A stretch of 64,000 nt of DNA from Streptomyces ureilyticus (GTDB taxonomy: Bacteria; Actinomycetota; Actinomycetes; Streptomycetales; Streptomycetaceae): the NCBI RefSeq assembly GCF_011045025.1, contig NZ_JAAKZX010000019.1, forward strand, positions 1 to 64,000, in the 5' to 3' direction. The notes beneath the pieces are model-generated. The model was not told where the DNA came from and ran no database searches. It saw only the letters and a program-made list of their open reading frames with translations. Made by a program: the position numbers and the translations under genes. Below are positions 9,301 to 17,378 of the stretch, piece after piece (the stretch's first letter is position 1; every line of letters begins with the position of its first letter).

Positions 9301-9634
9301 CAAGTCGCTGTCACCGTTCGACCAGGCGGCCGGAGCGATCGTCACGGGCGGGACCGCCGCCCAGCTGATGCTCCGTACGACCGTGGCCGGACGCTCGGCG
9401 TTCACGGGCAACGGCACGGTCACCGCCCCCTGTCTGCTGCGGCTGAAGCGCGCTGGGACCGCCTTCACCGCGGCCGTCTCCACCGATGACGGCGCCACCT
9501 GGACCGCCCTCGCCACGGGCGAGGTCTCCGGCTTCGGTGACGCCCCCTATTACGTGGGCCTCGTGGTCTGCTCCCGCGACCCCCTGGCCCGCAGCACCGC
9601 GCGATTCAGCGAGGTGAGCATCACCCCCCTGTAG
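6302..9634 (+). CDS. Secreted multidomain polysaccharide lyase (alginate-lyase fold with FnIII domains)
   Basis: The protein has 1110 residues. A Tat signal (SRRNFLGG) is followed by an alginate-lyase-superfamily (alpha/alpha) domain over about residues 40-390. This contains GNWDLTAIQTILAIG and the motif QESGRDQGH, as in PL5/PL38-like proteins. A fibronectin type III domain follows (about 400-490), then a beta-sandwich segment, a second FnIII (about 730-820), an Ig-like putative module (PVRFTASGLPDGLRLDKRTG) and a C-terminal beta-sandwich, probably carbohydrate-binding. It would cleave uronate-containing polysaccharide by beta-elimination outside the cell. The ATG at 6302 overlaps the stop of the glycosidase gene. 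The substrate (alginate, glucuronan or pectic chain) is not evident. Confidence 0.78.
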   Translation: MITPAPSRRNFLGGTAALLLVAGASGLLAPGTARAAGHQTSRTQFTHPGLLHTVDDIARMKAAVAAKESPIHDGYLALAAHARSKPTYAIQNAGQITSWGRGPTNFQNQAVADSAAAYQNALMWCVTGERAHADKARDILNAWSKSLTAITGADGPLGAGLQAFKFVNAAELLRHSGYDGWAEEGIARCERSFLDVWYPAVSGYMLYANGNWDLTAIQTILAIGVFCEEPTLFEDALRFAAVGTGNGSVRNRVVADSGQGQESGRDQGHEQLAVGLMGDAAQVAWNQGVDLWGFDKNRILANAEYAARYNLGNDVPFTADLDRTGKYIKTTVSDRVRGNIPPIYEMYYAHYAGVRGLDPPNTKAAVFRGTGGARVVEGSNDDLPSFGTFAYAGTKAPAPTAPTAPAGVTAVGEDKAVTVNWLPSAWASEYTVQRATSPGGPYERVVSGLDKPVYTDSDVRAGDTYYYKIAASNSQGKSGSSGWASAAAGLPEPWSTQDVGDVKRAGSAVFDGERFVLEASGTADTYRLAHLPLRGDGTITARIVYPLSSQYSKIGVTLRDSLDAGAAHASMLIQGLPLHTWSGVWTVRPKAGASVSATGSTPVPPTQQQAITTGAAFPISNLGTLPESATPLEAPYVEGAGDGYRMRMPYWVRVTRKGRRCTGAISPDGIRWTEVGSTEVELGRTAYAGIALTSSLGVDEEYAETGTGAFDNVTVTSSSGEVWSVPRSTRTAGDLRATAGADAVELAWTDLDLSARYKVLRATDADGPYVTVATAVGPVGFGTRIRYADATGRPGTTYHYAVAKTNSGGRGPLSEPATAKMPRPSVPELTSATGAFANKGVAFRYLLRASHEPVRFTASGLPDGLRLDKRTGWISGTPTETGEFTVTTSAGNAVGDGTGTLKLTVGTPPPGPWTYGDLGDVVLDEREFGTFGVVAVRTPGSTAYEDGTLVVRGAGTDLTVNNQGMTGQFVRRPVTGDCEVTARLVSREGASADRVGLLMAKSLSPFDQAAGAIVTGGTAAQLMLRTTVAGRSAFTGNGTVTAPCLLRLKRAGTAFTAAVSTDDGATWTALATGEVSGFGDAPYYVGLVVCSRDPLARSTARFSEVSITPL

Positions 9635-9662
9635 ATCCCCCACGGGATTGGAGATGCACCAC

Positions 9663-10907
9663 ATGAGCCGCACATCCCCCCACCAGCACCTCCAGCAAAA
9701 ACCGGAAGTGAGCCGCCGCGGTCTCCTCAAGACCGCCGGCGGTCTCACCGCCGCCCTCGCCGTCGGCGCCTCGGCCACCGCCCTCACGGGCTCGGCCGAG
9801 GCTGCCCCGGCGACCTTCACCCACCCGGGCATGCTGCACGCCTACGGTGAACTCAACCGTGCCAAGGTACGGGTCCGCGAGGGCGCCCAGCCGTGGCTGT
9901 CCGGCTGGCAGCGCCTGACCGCCAACGGCCACTCCGCGAGCACCTGGCAGCCCAACCCGCAGGCCACGATCATCCGCGGCGGCGACGGCCAGAACTACGG
10001 GATCCTCTTCAACGACATCCACGCGGCCTACCAGAACGCGCTGCGCTGGCAGGTCGGAGGCACCCGGGACAACGCCGAGTGCGCCGTACGGATCCTCAAC
10101 GCCTGGTCGTCCAGACTCACCTCGGTCACCGGCAACGCGGACCGCTTCCTGGCCGCCGGGATCTACGGCTACCAGTTCGCGAACGCCGCCGAACTCATGC
10201 GCGGCTACGGCGGGTTCGACCTCGAGCGGTTCAAGAGGATGATGCTCAACGTCTTCTACCCGCTCAACAACCAGTTCCTGACCAACCACAACGGGGCCTG
10301 CATCACCAACTATTGGGCGAACTGGGACCTGTGCACCATGAACTCGATCCTCGCGATCGGGATCCTGTGCGACGACGGCGCCAAGTACGACCAGGCCGTG
10401 AACTACTTCAAGAACGGCGCGGGCAACGGAGCCATCCGCAAGGCGGTGCCGTTCCTGCACCCCGACAACCTCGCCCAGTGGCAGGAGTCGGGCCGCGACC
10501 AGGGGCACACCATGATGGGCATCGGCCAGATGGGCGCCTTCTGCGAGATGGCCTGGAACCAGGGCGACGACCTGTACGGCTACGACGGCAACCGGTTCAT
10601 GAAGGCCGCCCAGTACGTCGCGAAGTACAACCTCGGCGAGAACGTCCCCTTCACCACGTACACCTGGGGGACAGGGACGAACTGCGCCCAGCGGTCCCAC
10701 ACCGTGATCGCCTCCGGGGGCCGCGGCCACGTCAGGCCGGTGTGGGACATCCTCCACTACCACTACGCACGGCGACGGGGCCTGTCCGTTCCGTACATCA
10801 CGCGCATGGCCGAGCGCGTCCGTCCCGAGGGAGGAGGCGGCGACTACGGCTCCACGAGCGGCGGCTACGACCAGACGGGCTTCGGCACGCTGATGTACGC
10901 CAAGTAG
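9663..10907 (+). CDS. Secreted polysaccharide lyase, alginate-lyase fold, single domain
   Basis: The protein has 414 residues from the ATG at 9663, chosen because GGAG at 9650-9653 is 9 bases upstream; in-frame ATGs at 9648 and 9654 lack such spacing. It has a Tat signal (SRRGLLKTAGGL). It is paralogous to the catalytic domain of the preceding gene: THPGMLHAYGELNR, AYQNALRW, NYWANWDLCTMNSILAIG and WQESGRDQGH all recur. It lacks the accessory FnIII and carbohydrate-binding modules. The pair may act in sequence, with the large anchored enzyme on polymer and this one on oligomers, but that is an inference from architecture. Confidence 0.78.
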   Translation: MSRTSPHQHLQQKPEVSRRGLLKTAGGLTAALAVGASATALTGSAEAAPATFTHPGMLHAYGELNRAKVRVREGAQPWLSGWQRLTANGHSASTWQPNPQATIIRGGDGQNYGILFNDIHAAYQNALRWQVGGTRDNAECAVRILNAWSSRLTSVTGNADRFLAAGIYGYQFANAAELMRGYGGFDLERFKRMMLNVFYPLNNQFLTNHNGACITNYWANWDLCTMNSILAIGILCDDGAKYDQAVNYFKNGAGNGAIRKAVPFLHPDNLAQWQESGRDQGHTMMGIGQMGAFCEMAWNQGDDLYGYDGNRFMKAAQYVAKYNLGENVPFTTYTWGTGTNCAQRSHTVIASGGRGHVRPVWDILHYHYARRRGLSVPYITRMAERVRPEGGGGDYGSTSGGYDQTGFGTLMYAK

Positions 10908-11001
10908 CCGCCCACCAGCGACGCACGCCGGAATAACCGGAGGAGGTGTGGTGCTCTGAAGTGAACGACGGTTCACGAGCGTGCGAGGAGCTGGTGCTCG
11001 G

Positions 11002-12594
11002 ATGACGGCAGACCGGACGCAGCCAACGGTCAGGACCCCGTACGGGGACGTACGCGGCAGGTACGAGGACGGGATCGCCGTCTTCCGCGGCATCCCGTAC
11101 GCCGCGCCGCCCTTCGGCCCCCGCCGGTTCCGGCCGCCCGTGCCGCCCACACCCTGGGACGGTGTGCGCGACGCGGGCGCGTTCGGGCCGACACCGCCGA
11201 AGCCCCCGTACTCGGAGGCCTTCGCCCGGCTGCTGTCCGACCCGGTCGTGCCGGGTGACGACTGCCTCAACCTCAATGTGTGGACGCCGGAGCCGGGCCG
11301 AGGGGCCCGGCTGCCGGTGCTGGTGTGGATCCACGGCGGCGCACTCACCCGCGGCTCCTCGGCCGTGCCCGTCTACGACGGACGGGCCTTCGCCCGCGAC
11401 GGCGTCGTCATGGTCTCGATCAACTACCGGCTGGGCGTGGAGGGCTACGGCCTCTTCCCGGACACCCCGCCCAACCCGGGCCTGCGCGATCAGTTGGCTG
11501 CCCTGGAGTGGGTGCGCGAGGCGATCGCCGAGTTCGGCGGCGACCCGGACCGGGTGACCGTCTTCGGCCAGTCGGCCGGGGCGATCAGCACCGGAGCCCT
11601 GCTCGCCGCCCCGCAGGCACAGGGCCTTTTCAGACGGGCCGTCCTGCAGAGCGCGCCGCCCGAAGCCTTCGACCGAGACAAGGTACGGCGCATGGTGCGC
11701 AGGATGGCGGCCCGGCTGAAGATCCCGGCGACGGCCGAGGCCTTCGCCGCCGTCGACCGCGAGCTGCTGCTGCGCACCCAGGTCGAGGTAGGCCGACTGA
11801 GCAGCCCGGTCCTCGGCGGGCCCTCCTTCGGCATCGTCGTCGACGACGACCTCGTCCCGCGGGACCCTATGGAGGCCCTGGTCGAAGGGGGTGCCGCGGC
11901 GGGCGTCGAGCTGCTCATGGGCTGGACCCAGGACGAGTACCGGCTGTGGCTGGTGCCGGGCGGGCTCATGGAACGTGTCGACCGGCTCGGCCCGGTCGCC
12001 CTGGCCGGTGCCATGGCCCGCTGCCACTGCGGCTCCGAGGTCCCGCGCGGCTATCGCGCCCTCCACCCGGACGCCCGCCCCGCCGAACTCCTCGGCCAGA
12101 TGGTCACCGACCACCTGCTGCGCATCCCGCTGCACCGGCTGGCCGACGCCCGCCCCGGCTCCTCGTACGTGTACGAGTTCGCCTGGCCCTCGAACCTCCC
12201 CGACCTCGGCGCCTGTCACGCCCTGGAGCTCGGCTTCGTCTTCGACACCGGGGACGTCCCGGAGTCGGCCAAGCTCGCGGGTGACGGAGCCCCGAAGGAG
12301 CTGGCCGACGCGATGCACTCCGCGTGGGTGCGGTTCGCCGCCGAGGGCGACCCGGGCTGGCCCGCCTGGGACGCCTCGCACCCGGTGCGCGTCTTCGGCG
12401 CGGACGGGCCGCCCGTGGTGCACGGTCCGCGTGACCGTGAACTCGCCCTGTGGGACGCCGAGTCGGCGGGAGAACTCACTCCTCGGGAATCCACACCCGC
12501 ATTGCGCCCTCTTCCCGGTTCGCCCAGGCGTAGTACGGCACCGCTGTCAGCCGTACGCCGCTTCCGTCGCTCCGGCGGCGCCCGTCGGCCGTGA
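11002..12594 (+). CDS. Type-B carboxylesterase
   Basis: This is an alpha/beta-hydrolase of 530 residues. The nucleophile elbow is FGQSAGA (at about 11566-11586), the oxyanion segment is WIHGGAL, and DDCLNLNVW is the family signature near the N-terminus. The ATG at 11002 has GAGGAG about 11 bases upstream; an in-frame GTG at 10981 is the alternative. No signal peptide is seen, so it is probably cytoplasmic. Position at the end of the lyase operon suggests removal of acetyl, methyl or feruloyl esters from imported oligosaccharides. The last 40 residues (PRESTPALRPLPG onward) are proline/arginine-rich and lie wholly on the opposite strand of the GH127 gene, so they are probably a non-conserved read-through tail. 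Confidence 0.85.
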   Translation: MTADRTQPTVRTPYGDVRGRYEDGIAVFRGIPYAAPPFGPRRFRPPVPPTPWDGVRDAGAFGPTPPKPPYSEAFARLLSDPVVPGDDCLNLNVWTPEPGRGARLPVLVWIHGGALTRGSSAVPVYDGRAFARDGVVMVSINYRLGVEGYGLFPDTPPNPGLRDQLAALEWVREAIAEFGGDPDRVTVFGQSAGAISTGALLAAPQAQGLFRRAVLQSAPPEAFDRDKVRRMVRRMAARLKIPATAEAFAAVDRELLLRTQVEVGRLSSPVLGGPSFGIVVDDDLVPRDPMEALVEGGAAAGVELLMGWTQDEYRLWLVPGGLMERVDRLGPVALAGAMARCHCGSEVPRGYRALHPDARPAELLGQMVTDHLLRIPLHRLADARPGSSYVYEFAWPSNLPDLGACHALELGFVFDTGDVPESAKLAGDGAPKELADAMHSAWVRFAAEGDPGWPAWDASHPVRVFGADGPPVVHGPRDRELALWDAESAGELTPRESTPALRPLPGSPRRSTAPLSAVRRFRRSGGARRP

Positions 12595-14350
12595 CGACGG
12601 CGACTCCGCCAAGGAGCTCCGGCTCCTGAGCGACCGCCGGCTCGGAGCCGTACGGCAGGGTCACGTCGTCGAGCCGGACCCCGGGCTGCTGGTCGACGCC
12701 CTCCAGACAGTGCACGAGCGGGCCCCGCTCCACGGCCACACAGCCGCGGACCGCGTCGACGCGCGGGTCGGGCCGGGTCAGGCGGACGCTCATGTCGAGG
12801 TCGAGGGTGAGCGTGTCGCCCGCGGACCAGCGGCGGCGCGTCCGCAGCCAGCCGTCGCCCGTCTCGGTGGGGGCGCTCCCGTCGGGTGCCGAGGCCTCGA
12901 ACTGCGTGCACCAGGACGGGATCCGCAGCGACAGCGACCAGTCACGGTCCGCCGGAGCCTCCTCGACGGTCACGGTGATCCGGCCGTCCCACGGATACGC
13001 GGTCTCCACGCGGACGACGCCCTCCCCGGCGGCGTACACCCCCGTCGCGTACTGGTGCAGCTGCAGACCCTCCGCGTCGCCGCTCGCCACATAGTGGGGG
13101 AGCGAGGCGAGCAGCCGCATCACGTTCGGCGGGCAGCAGGCGCAGCGGAACCACGGGGTGCGGCGGGCCGTCTGGTCGCCGCCGCGGTCGGCGTACTCCT
13201 CGCGGACCTGGAGCGGGTTGACGTACAGCCAGCTGTCGCCGTCGAGGCCGACGCCGGACAGGAAGCCGTTGAAGAGGGTGCGCTCGACGAGGTCCGAGTA
13301 CTTCGCCTCGCCCGTCAGCAGGGCCATCCGCCACGACCACTGGACGGACGAGATCGCCGCGCAGGTCTCGGCGTACGCCCGGTCCGGCGGCAGCTCGTAG
13401 GGGTCGCCGAAGGCCTCGCCCTCGTGGCGCGAGCCGACCCCGCCGGTCACATACGTCTTGGTCGCCACCATGGCGTTCCACAGGCGCTCCAGCGCGGCCC
13501 GCAGTTCCGGGTCGCCGGTCTCCGCCGCCAGGTCGGTCGCCCCCGCGAGCAGATACAGCTGCCGTACGGCATGGCCCTCGACCGTGTTCGCCTCGCGCAC
13601 CGGAACGCGGTCCTGCCAGTAGGCCTGGCCCATGTCGCGGTCGTGGCCGCGGTCGACGCCCGCGTTCAGCACGGCGTAGCCGCGCCGGTCGACGAAGTAG
13701 CCGGCGAGGTCCAGCCAGCGGCGCTCACCGGTCTCGCGGTACAGCTCGACCAGCGCCGTCTCGATCTCGGGGTGCCCGCACACCCCGTCGATCGCCTTCT
13801 CCTTGCCGAACGTCGCGTCGATGTGGGCCGCGAACCGCTCGGCCACCTCCAGGAGTTCACGCCGGCCGGTCGCCCGGTGGTGGGCCACGGCCGCCTGAAT
13901 GAGATGGCCCGCGCAGTACAACTCGTGGCCCCAGCCCAGCTCCTGCCAGCGCAGCTCGGGATGCGCGACCTGGTAGTACGTCTGCAGATAGCCGTCCGCG
14001 TCCTGAGCGGCCCCCAGGAGAGCCGTCAACTCATCGATGTGTGCGGCCAGTTGGTCGTTCTCGGGGTTGTCGGCGAGCTGCCAGGACGCCGCCTCCAGCC
14101 ACTTGTGCACATCCGAGTCCTGGAACTGGAAGTCACCTATGAAGGTGCCCTTGCCGTCGGCCGCCGCCCGCAGATTGGCGAGGTTGCCCGCCTCCTCCAG
14201 CTTCGACGGGCCCTGCGGGATGCTCACCTCGGCATTGGTCGACCGTCTGGCCGCCCAGAAACCGCCGGTGATCCGGGCCGCGGCCGCCGGGCGCAATGCC
14301 GTGTGCGCACCGTCGGTGAGGCGGATCGGACCGGTGTTGTTCGTTGTCAC
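12476..14350 (-). CDS. Beta-L-arabinofuranosidase, GH127 family
   Basis: The protein has 624 residues from the GTG at 14350, which has GGAGGG 6 bases upstream and overlaps the LacI stop as GTGA. GH127 enzymes such as HypBA1 remove beta-L-arabinofuranose using a cysteine nucleophile held by a zinc site of one Glu and three Cys. The equivalent residues are visible: Glu and Cys in AYAETCAAI, and the Cys pair in FRCACCPPNVMR (about 13125-13160). There is no signal peptide, so it would act on imported oligosaccharides. It shares a transcript with the LacI repressor. Its 3' end overlaps the convergent esterase gene by 119 bases. Confidence 0.88.
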   Translation of the reverse strand: MTTNNTGPIRLTDGAHTALRPAAAARITGGFWAARRSTNAEVSIPQGPSKLEEAGNLANLRAAADGKGTFIGDFQFQDSDVHKWLEAASWQLADNPENDQLAAHIDELTALLGAAQDADGYLQTYYQVAHPELRWQELGWGHELYCAGHLIQAAVAHHRATGRRELLEVAERFAAHIDATFGKEKAIDGVCGHPEIETALVELYRETGERRWLDLAGYFVDRRGYAVLNAGVDRGHDRDMGQAYWQDRVPVREANTVEGHAVRQLYLLAGATDLAAETGDPELRAALERLWNAMVATKTYVTGGVGSRHEGEAFGDPYELPPDRAYAETCAAISSVQWSWRMALLTGEAKYSDLVERTLFNGFLSGVGLDGDSWLYVNPLQVREEYADRGGDQTARRTPWFRCACCPPNVMRLLASLPHYVASGDAEGLQLHQYATGVYAAGEGVVRVETAYPWDGRITVTVEEAPADRDWSLSLRIPSWCTQFEASAPDGSAPTETGDGWLRTRRRWSAGDTLTLDLDMSVRLTRPDPRVDAVRGCVAVERGPLVHCLEGVDQQPGVRLDDVTLPYGSEPAVAQEPELLGGVAVVTADGRRRSDGSGVRLTAVPYYAWANREEGAMRVWIPEE

Positions 14351-15468
14351 GTCAACCCTCCAGCAGGAGCTTGCGAGGAAACCCTGGCGCTTGCGTCCGG
14401 AACTAACTGCCCAGGCACCGCCGCCACCGAATCCCGCACCACCACATGCGTTCCCAGCAGGAGGTGCTCGTTCGGGGCGTCCGGTGTCCTGCCGAGGGCC
14501 GTGCGGACGGCGAGGCGGCCGAGTTCCTCGTAGGGGACGTGGACCGTGGTCAGCGGCGGATGCAGATCGCGGGCGAAGGGGATGTCGTCGTAGCCGACGA
14601 GGGAGACGTCGTCCGGGACGGACAGGCCCGCCTCGTGCAGGGCGGTGAGCGCGCCCGCCGCGACCATGTCCGTGGCGGCCATCACCGCCGTGAACTCCAG
14701 CCCTTGGGACAGGGCCTGGCGGATGCGGCGGTGGCCCGAGTCGCGGGTGAAGTCCCCCGCGAGGAGCAGCTGAGGGTCCGGTTCCTCGCCGCGTGCGCGG
14801 TGCGCGGCCAGATAGCCGCGCTCGCGGCCCTGGGCCGTGGTGTTCTCCGGCTTGCCGCCGAGGAACAGGATGCGCCGGTGGCCCCGGGCGAGGAGGTGGG
14901 AGCACAGCGCGTACGCCCCGCTCTCGTTGTCGTACTCGATCACCGTCACCGGGGTGCCCGGATCAAGCGGCGGCCGGCCGCACAGCACGAGCCGTGAGCC
15001 CGCCGAGGCCAGCGAGTCGGCGATACGGGACATCCGTGCGCGGTACTCGGCGGTGTCCGCGGTGCCGCCGACCAGGATCACGGCGGCGGCACGCTGGGCC
15101 CGCATCGTCTCGATGAACTCCAGCTCGTGCTCCGTGTCGCCGTCCGTGCTGCACACCAGGCACAGATGCCCGAGCCGGGTCGCCTCGCGCTCCACGCCGT
15201 GCGCCATGTGCGCGAACGACGGGCCGGTGATGTCGTCCAGTACGAAGGCGAGGGTCGGTGTGCCGACGCCCGCGATCGCCTTGGCCCGGGCGTCGGCGAC
15301 ATAGTCCAGCTCGCGGACCGCCCGCATCACGCGCGTACGCGTCGCCGTGCTCACCGGGTAATCGCCGGCCAGCACGCGCGACACCGTCGAGGCGGACACC
15401 CCCGCCCGGGCCGCCACGTCCCGGATCGTGCTCCGGCCCCCGCCGTCCCCGTTGCTCTTCCTCGTCAT
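14347..15468 (-). CDS. LacI-family transcriptional repressor
   Basis: The protein has 373 residues. The N-terminal HTH (TIRDVAARAGVSASTVSRVL, about residues 14-33) and hinge are followed by a periplasmic-binding-protein-like sensor domain ending in SLVGYDDIPFARDLHPPLTTV. The gene is first in a two-gene unit with the GH127 arabinofuranosidase (overlap GTGA). Two AACCGGTT palindromes sit 53 and 87 bases upstream of its start and one more lies before the sugar ABC operon, so it probably autoregulates and controls the whole polysaccharide locus. The inducing sugar is unknown; arabinose-containing oligosaccharides are the contextual guess. Confidence 0.9.
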   Translation of the reverse strand: MTRKSNGDGGGRSTIRDVAARAGVSASTVSRVLAGDYPVSTATRTRVMRAVRELDYVADARAKAIAGVGTPTLAFVLDDITGPSFAHMAHGVEREATRLGHLCLVCSTDGDTEHELEFIETMRAQRAAAVILVGGTADTAEYRARMSRIADSLASAGSRLVLCGRPPLDPGTPVTVIEYDNESGAYALCSHLLARGHRRILFLGGKPENTTAQGRERGYLAAHRARGEEPDPQLLLAGDFTRDSGHRRIRQALSQGLEFTAVMAATDMVAAGALTALHEAGLSVPDDVSLVGYDDIPFARDLHPPLTTVHVPYEELGRLAVRTALGRTPDAPNEHLLLGTHVVVRDSVAAVPGQLVPDASARVSSQAPAGGLT

Positions 15469-15518
15469 CCCCGCCCCTTCGACCGCTCAGTGGCTCGGGA
15501 ACTGCGGCAACACTCGTG

Positions 15519-15530
15519 GCAACCGGTTCC
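15519..15530. promoter_or_regulatory. LacI operator, promoter-proximal to the LacI gene
   Basis: GCAACCGGTTCC contains the AACCGGTT palindrome at 15521-15528, 53 bases upstream of the LacI start. It is one of three copies of this core found in the window, all in promoter regions of sugar genes. Confidence 0.6.
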
Positions 15531-15552
15531 CAGACCGGAGGCTAGCGGTGGG

Positions 15553-15564
15553 GTAACCGGTTGT
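15553..15564. promoter_or_regulatory. LacI operator, second copy
   Basis: GTAACCGGTTGT carries the same core at 15555-15562, 34 bases from the previous copy, or about three helical turns. That spacing would place both sites on the same DNA face. It may also serve the divergent dehydrogenase gene. Confidence 0.6.
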
Positions 15565-15741
15565 CACGCCGTTTCCCACCGTAGAACCGCCCCGCACCAC
15601 GCACATCTTCGCGGCCAACAGCGATTATCCGCACCCGGACGCGGTATTCGCAGGGAAGAGACGCAGTATGCGAAGAGTACGCGCAGGGAAGTGCAGCCAG
15701 CAGCCACGTCGTACGCACCCGCACACCCGGGAGCGCCCCTC

Positions 15742-15762
15742 ATGAACGCCACGATGCCATGA
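15742..15762 (+). other. Six-codon upstream mini-ORF overlapping the dehydrogenase start
   Basis: ATG AAC GCC ACG ATG CCA TGA follows GGGAG with good spacing. Its TGA overlaps the ATG at 15759, and the main frame again begins ATGAACGCCACG. The 12-base duplication could reflect slippage or a translational-coupling leader. Confidence 0.35.
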
Positions 15763-15785
15763 ACGCCACGAACAGCAGGAACGCG

Positions 15786-16868
15786 ATGAATGTCCCCGAT
15801 TTCTCTTACGAGAGCCGGCCGATACGGGTCGTCTTCCGGCCCGGTGCCGCGACGGCCGCGCCGGCCGACGAGGCCGTACGGCTCGGTCTGCGGCGGTTGC
15901 TGGTGGTGTGCGGCAGGCAGGGCGCGGTCACCGCGCGTGCGGTCGCGGACTCGCTGGGTTCCCTGTGCGCGGGGCTGCACGCCGAGGCCCGTATGCACGT
16001 CCCTGTCGAGGTCGCCGACCGGGCCGTCGAGGTGGCGCACGCGGCGGGCGCCGACGGCTGTGTCGCGGTGGGCGGCGGCAGCGCGATCGGCCTCGGTAAG
16101 GCGATCGCCCTGCGGACGGGCCTGCCGCTGATCGCCGTGCCCTCCACCTACGCCGGCTCCGAGATGACCTCCGTCTGGGGCCTCACCGAGCACGGCGTCA
16201 AGCGCACCGGACGCGCCCCGGCCGTCCTGCCCCGCAGCGTCGTCTACGACCCCGAGCTCACCCTGAGCCTGCCCCCGGCCCTCTCCGTGACCAGCGGCTT
16301 CAACGCCGTCGCCCACGCCGTCGAGGCGCTGTACGCCCCCGACACCTCGCCCCTCGTCGCGCTGATGGCCGAGGAAGGCGTGCGCGCGATGACGTCCGCG
16401 CTCCCACGGGTGGCGGCCGATCCGGAGGCCATCGGGCCACGCAGCCGTGCCCTCTACGGGGCCTGGCTCTGCGGCTCCTGCCTCGGCGCGACGACCATGG
16501 GCCTGCACCACAAGTTGTGCCATGTACTGGGCGGCACCTTCGGCCTGCCGCACGCCGAGACGCACACGGTCGTCCTCCCGCACGCCCTCGCCTACAACGC
16601 ACCCGCCGTCCCCGAGGCGATCACCGTCCTCAACCGCGCCCTGGGCACGGACAACGCCCCGCACGCCCTCTGGGAGCTGGCCGGACGCCTCAGCGCACCC
16701 CGTTCCCTCGCCCGACTCGGCCTGACCGACGACGACTTGACGGTGGCAGCCGGGCAGACCGCAGCCGAGGCGTACCCCAATCCGCGGACGGTCACGATGG
16801 GCGGGGCCCTGGAGGTGCTGAGGGCGGCATACGCGGGCCGGTCTCCGCACACTGTGGCCGTGGCGTAG
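15786..16868 (+). CDS. Maleylacetate reductase-like iron-type alcohol dehydrogenase
   Basis: The protein has 360 residues from the ATG at 15786 (AGGA 5 bases upstream); an ATG at 15759 would add nine residues. The nucleotide-binding GGGSAIGLGKAIA, the substrate loop PSTYAGSEMTSVWG and the histidine-rich block HHKLCHVLGGTFGLPHAETH are characteristic of maleylacetate reductases within the group III alcohol dehydrogenase superfamily. Maleylacetate reductase makes 3-oxoadipate with NAD(P)H in hydroxyquinol and resorcinol catabolism. No ring-cleavage dioxygenase is adjacent, which is unusual. The gene diverges from the LacI repressor, so it may instead act on a sugar-derived keto acid, though the sequence points to the reductase. 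Confidence 0.8.
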   Translation: MNVPDFSYESRPIRVVFRPGAATAAPADEAVRLGLRRLLVVCGRQGAVTARAVADSLGSLCAGLHAEARMHVPVEVADRAVEVAHAAGADGCVAVGGGSAIGLGKAIALRTGLPLIAVPSTYAGSEMTSVWGLTEHGVKRTGRAPAVLPRSVVYDPELTLSLPPALSVTSGFNAVAHAVEALYAPDTSPLVALMAEEGVRAMTSALPRVAADPEAIGPRSRALYGAWLCGSCLGATTMGLHHKLCHVLGGTFGLPHAETHTVVLPHALAYNAPAVPEAITVLNRALGTDNAPHALWELAGRLSAPRSLARLGLTDDDLTVAAGQTAAEAYPNPRTVTMGGALEVLRAAYAGRSPHTVAVA

Positions 16869-17017
16869 AACGCTCCGGCGCGTAAGCATCCTGGCCTGAG
16901 CGGCCGGGACTGGCGTGATCGGGACGGGTCCCGGAAGTCTCGCGTAACCATGTGCCCCTGGCGATCGGTTGAGCACGTCGTGTGTACGTGGGCTGATCAC
17001 ACGCGCTTTGAATCCTC

Positions 17018-17378
17018 CCCTCCCTACGGCATCGCCCACCGGATGGCGGGCAGCACGTCCCACACCCGGCCGCAGCGGGTGATCGGCACGCCCGGCTATC
17101 TCGCCCCGGAGCAGCTGTACGGGGGTTCGGCCACGCCCGCGTCCGACCTGTTCGCGCTCGGTACGACCCTGTATTTCGCCGTCGAGGGCAGGGAGCCGTT
17201 CGCCGAGGGGGCAGGCAGCGGCTACCCGCCGGCTCCCGCGCCGCCGCGCCGTGCCGGGCCGCTCGGCGAGGTGCTGACGCAACTGCTGTCCGCCTCACCC
17301 CTGCACCGCCCGGAACACGGCGCGGTACTGCGCCGACTGCGCGAGCTCACCGGAGAGACAGGCGGGACCCCCTCCTGA
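17018..17378 (+). pseudogene. Serine/threonine protein kinase C-terminal remnant
   Basis: The translation GIAHRMAGSTSHTRPQRVIG runs into TPGYLAPEQLYGG and SDLFALGTTLYFAVEGREPF, matching the activation loop, APE motif and the following helix of bacterial Hanks-type kinases. The N-lobe, the catalytic HRD loop and the Asp of DFG (here PYG) are absent, and upstream sequence does not continue the kinase. Homology begins abruptly near 17018. The open frame reaches 17378. I read it as a decayed fragment. Confidence 0.65.

Noticed and set aside
11891..14533. 880-codon plus-strand frame across the esterase end and GH127 gene
   Set aside because: It is out of frame with the esterase and antisense to the GH127 catalytic residues.
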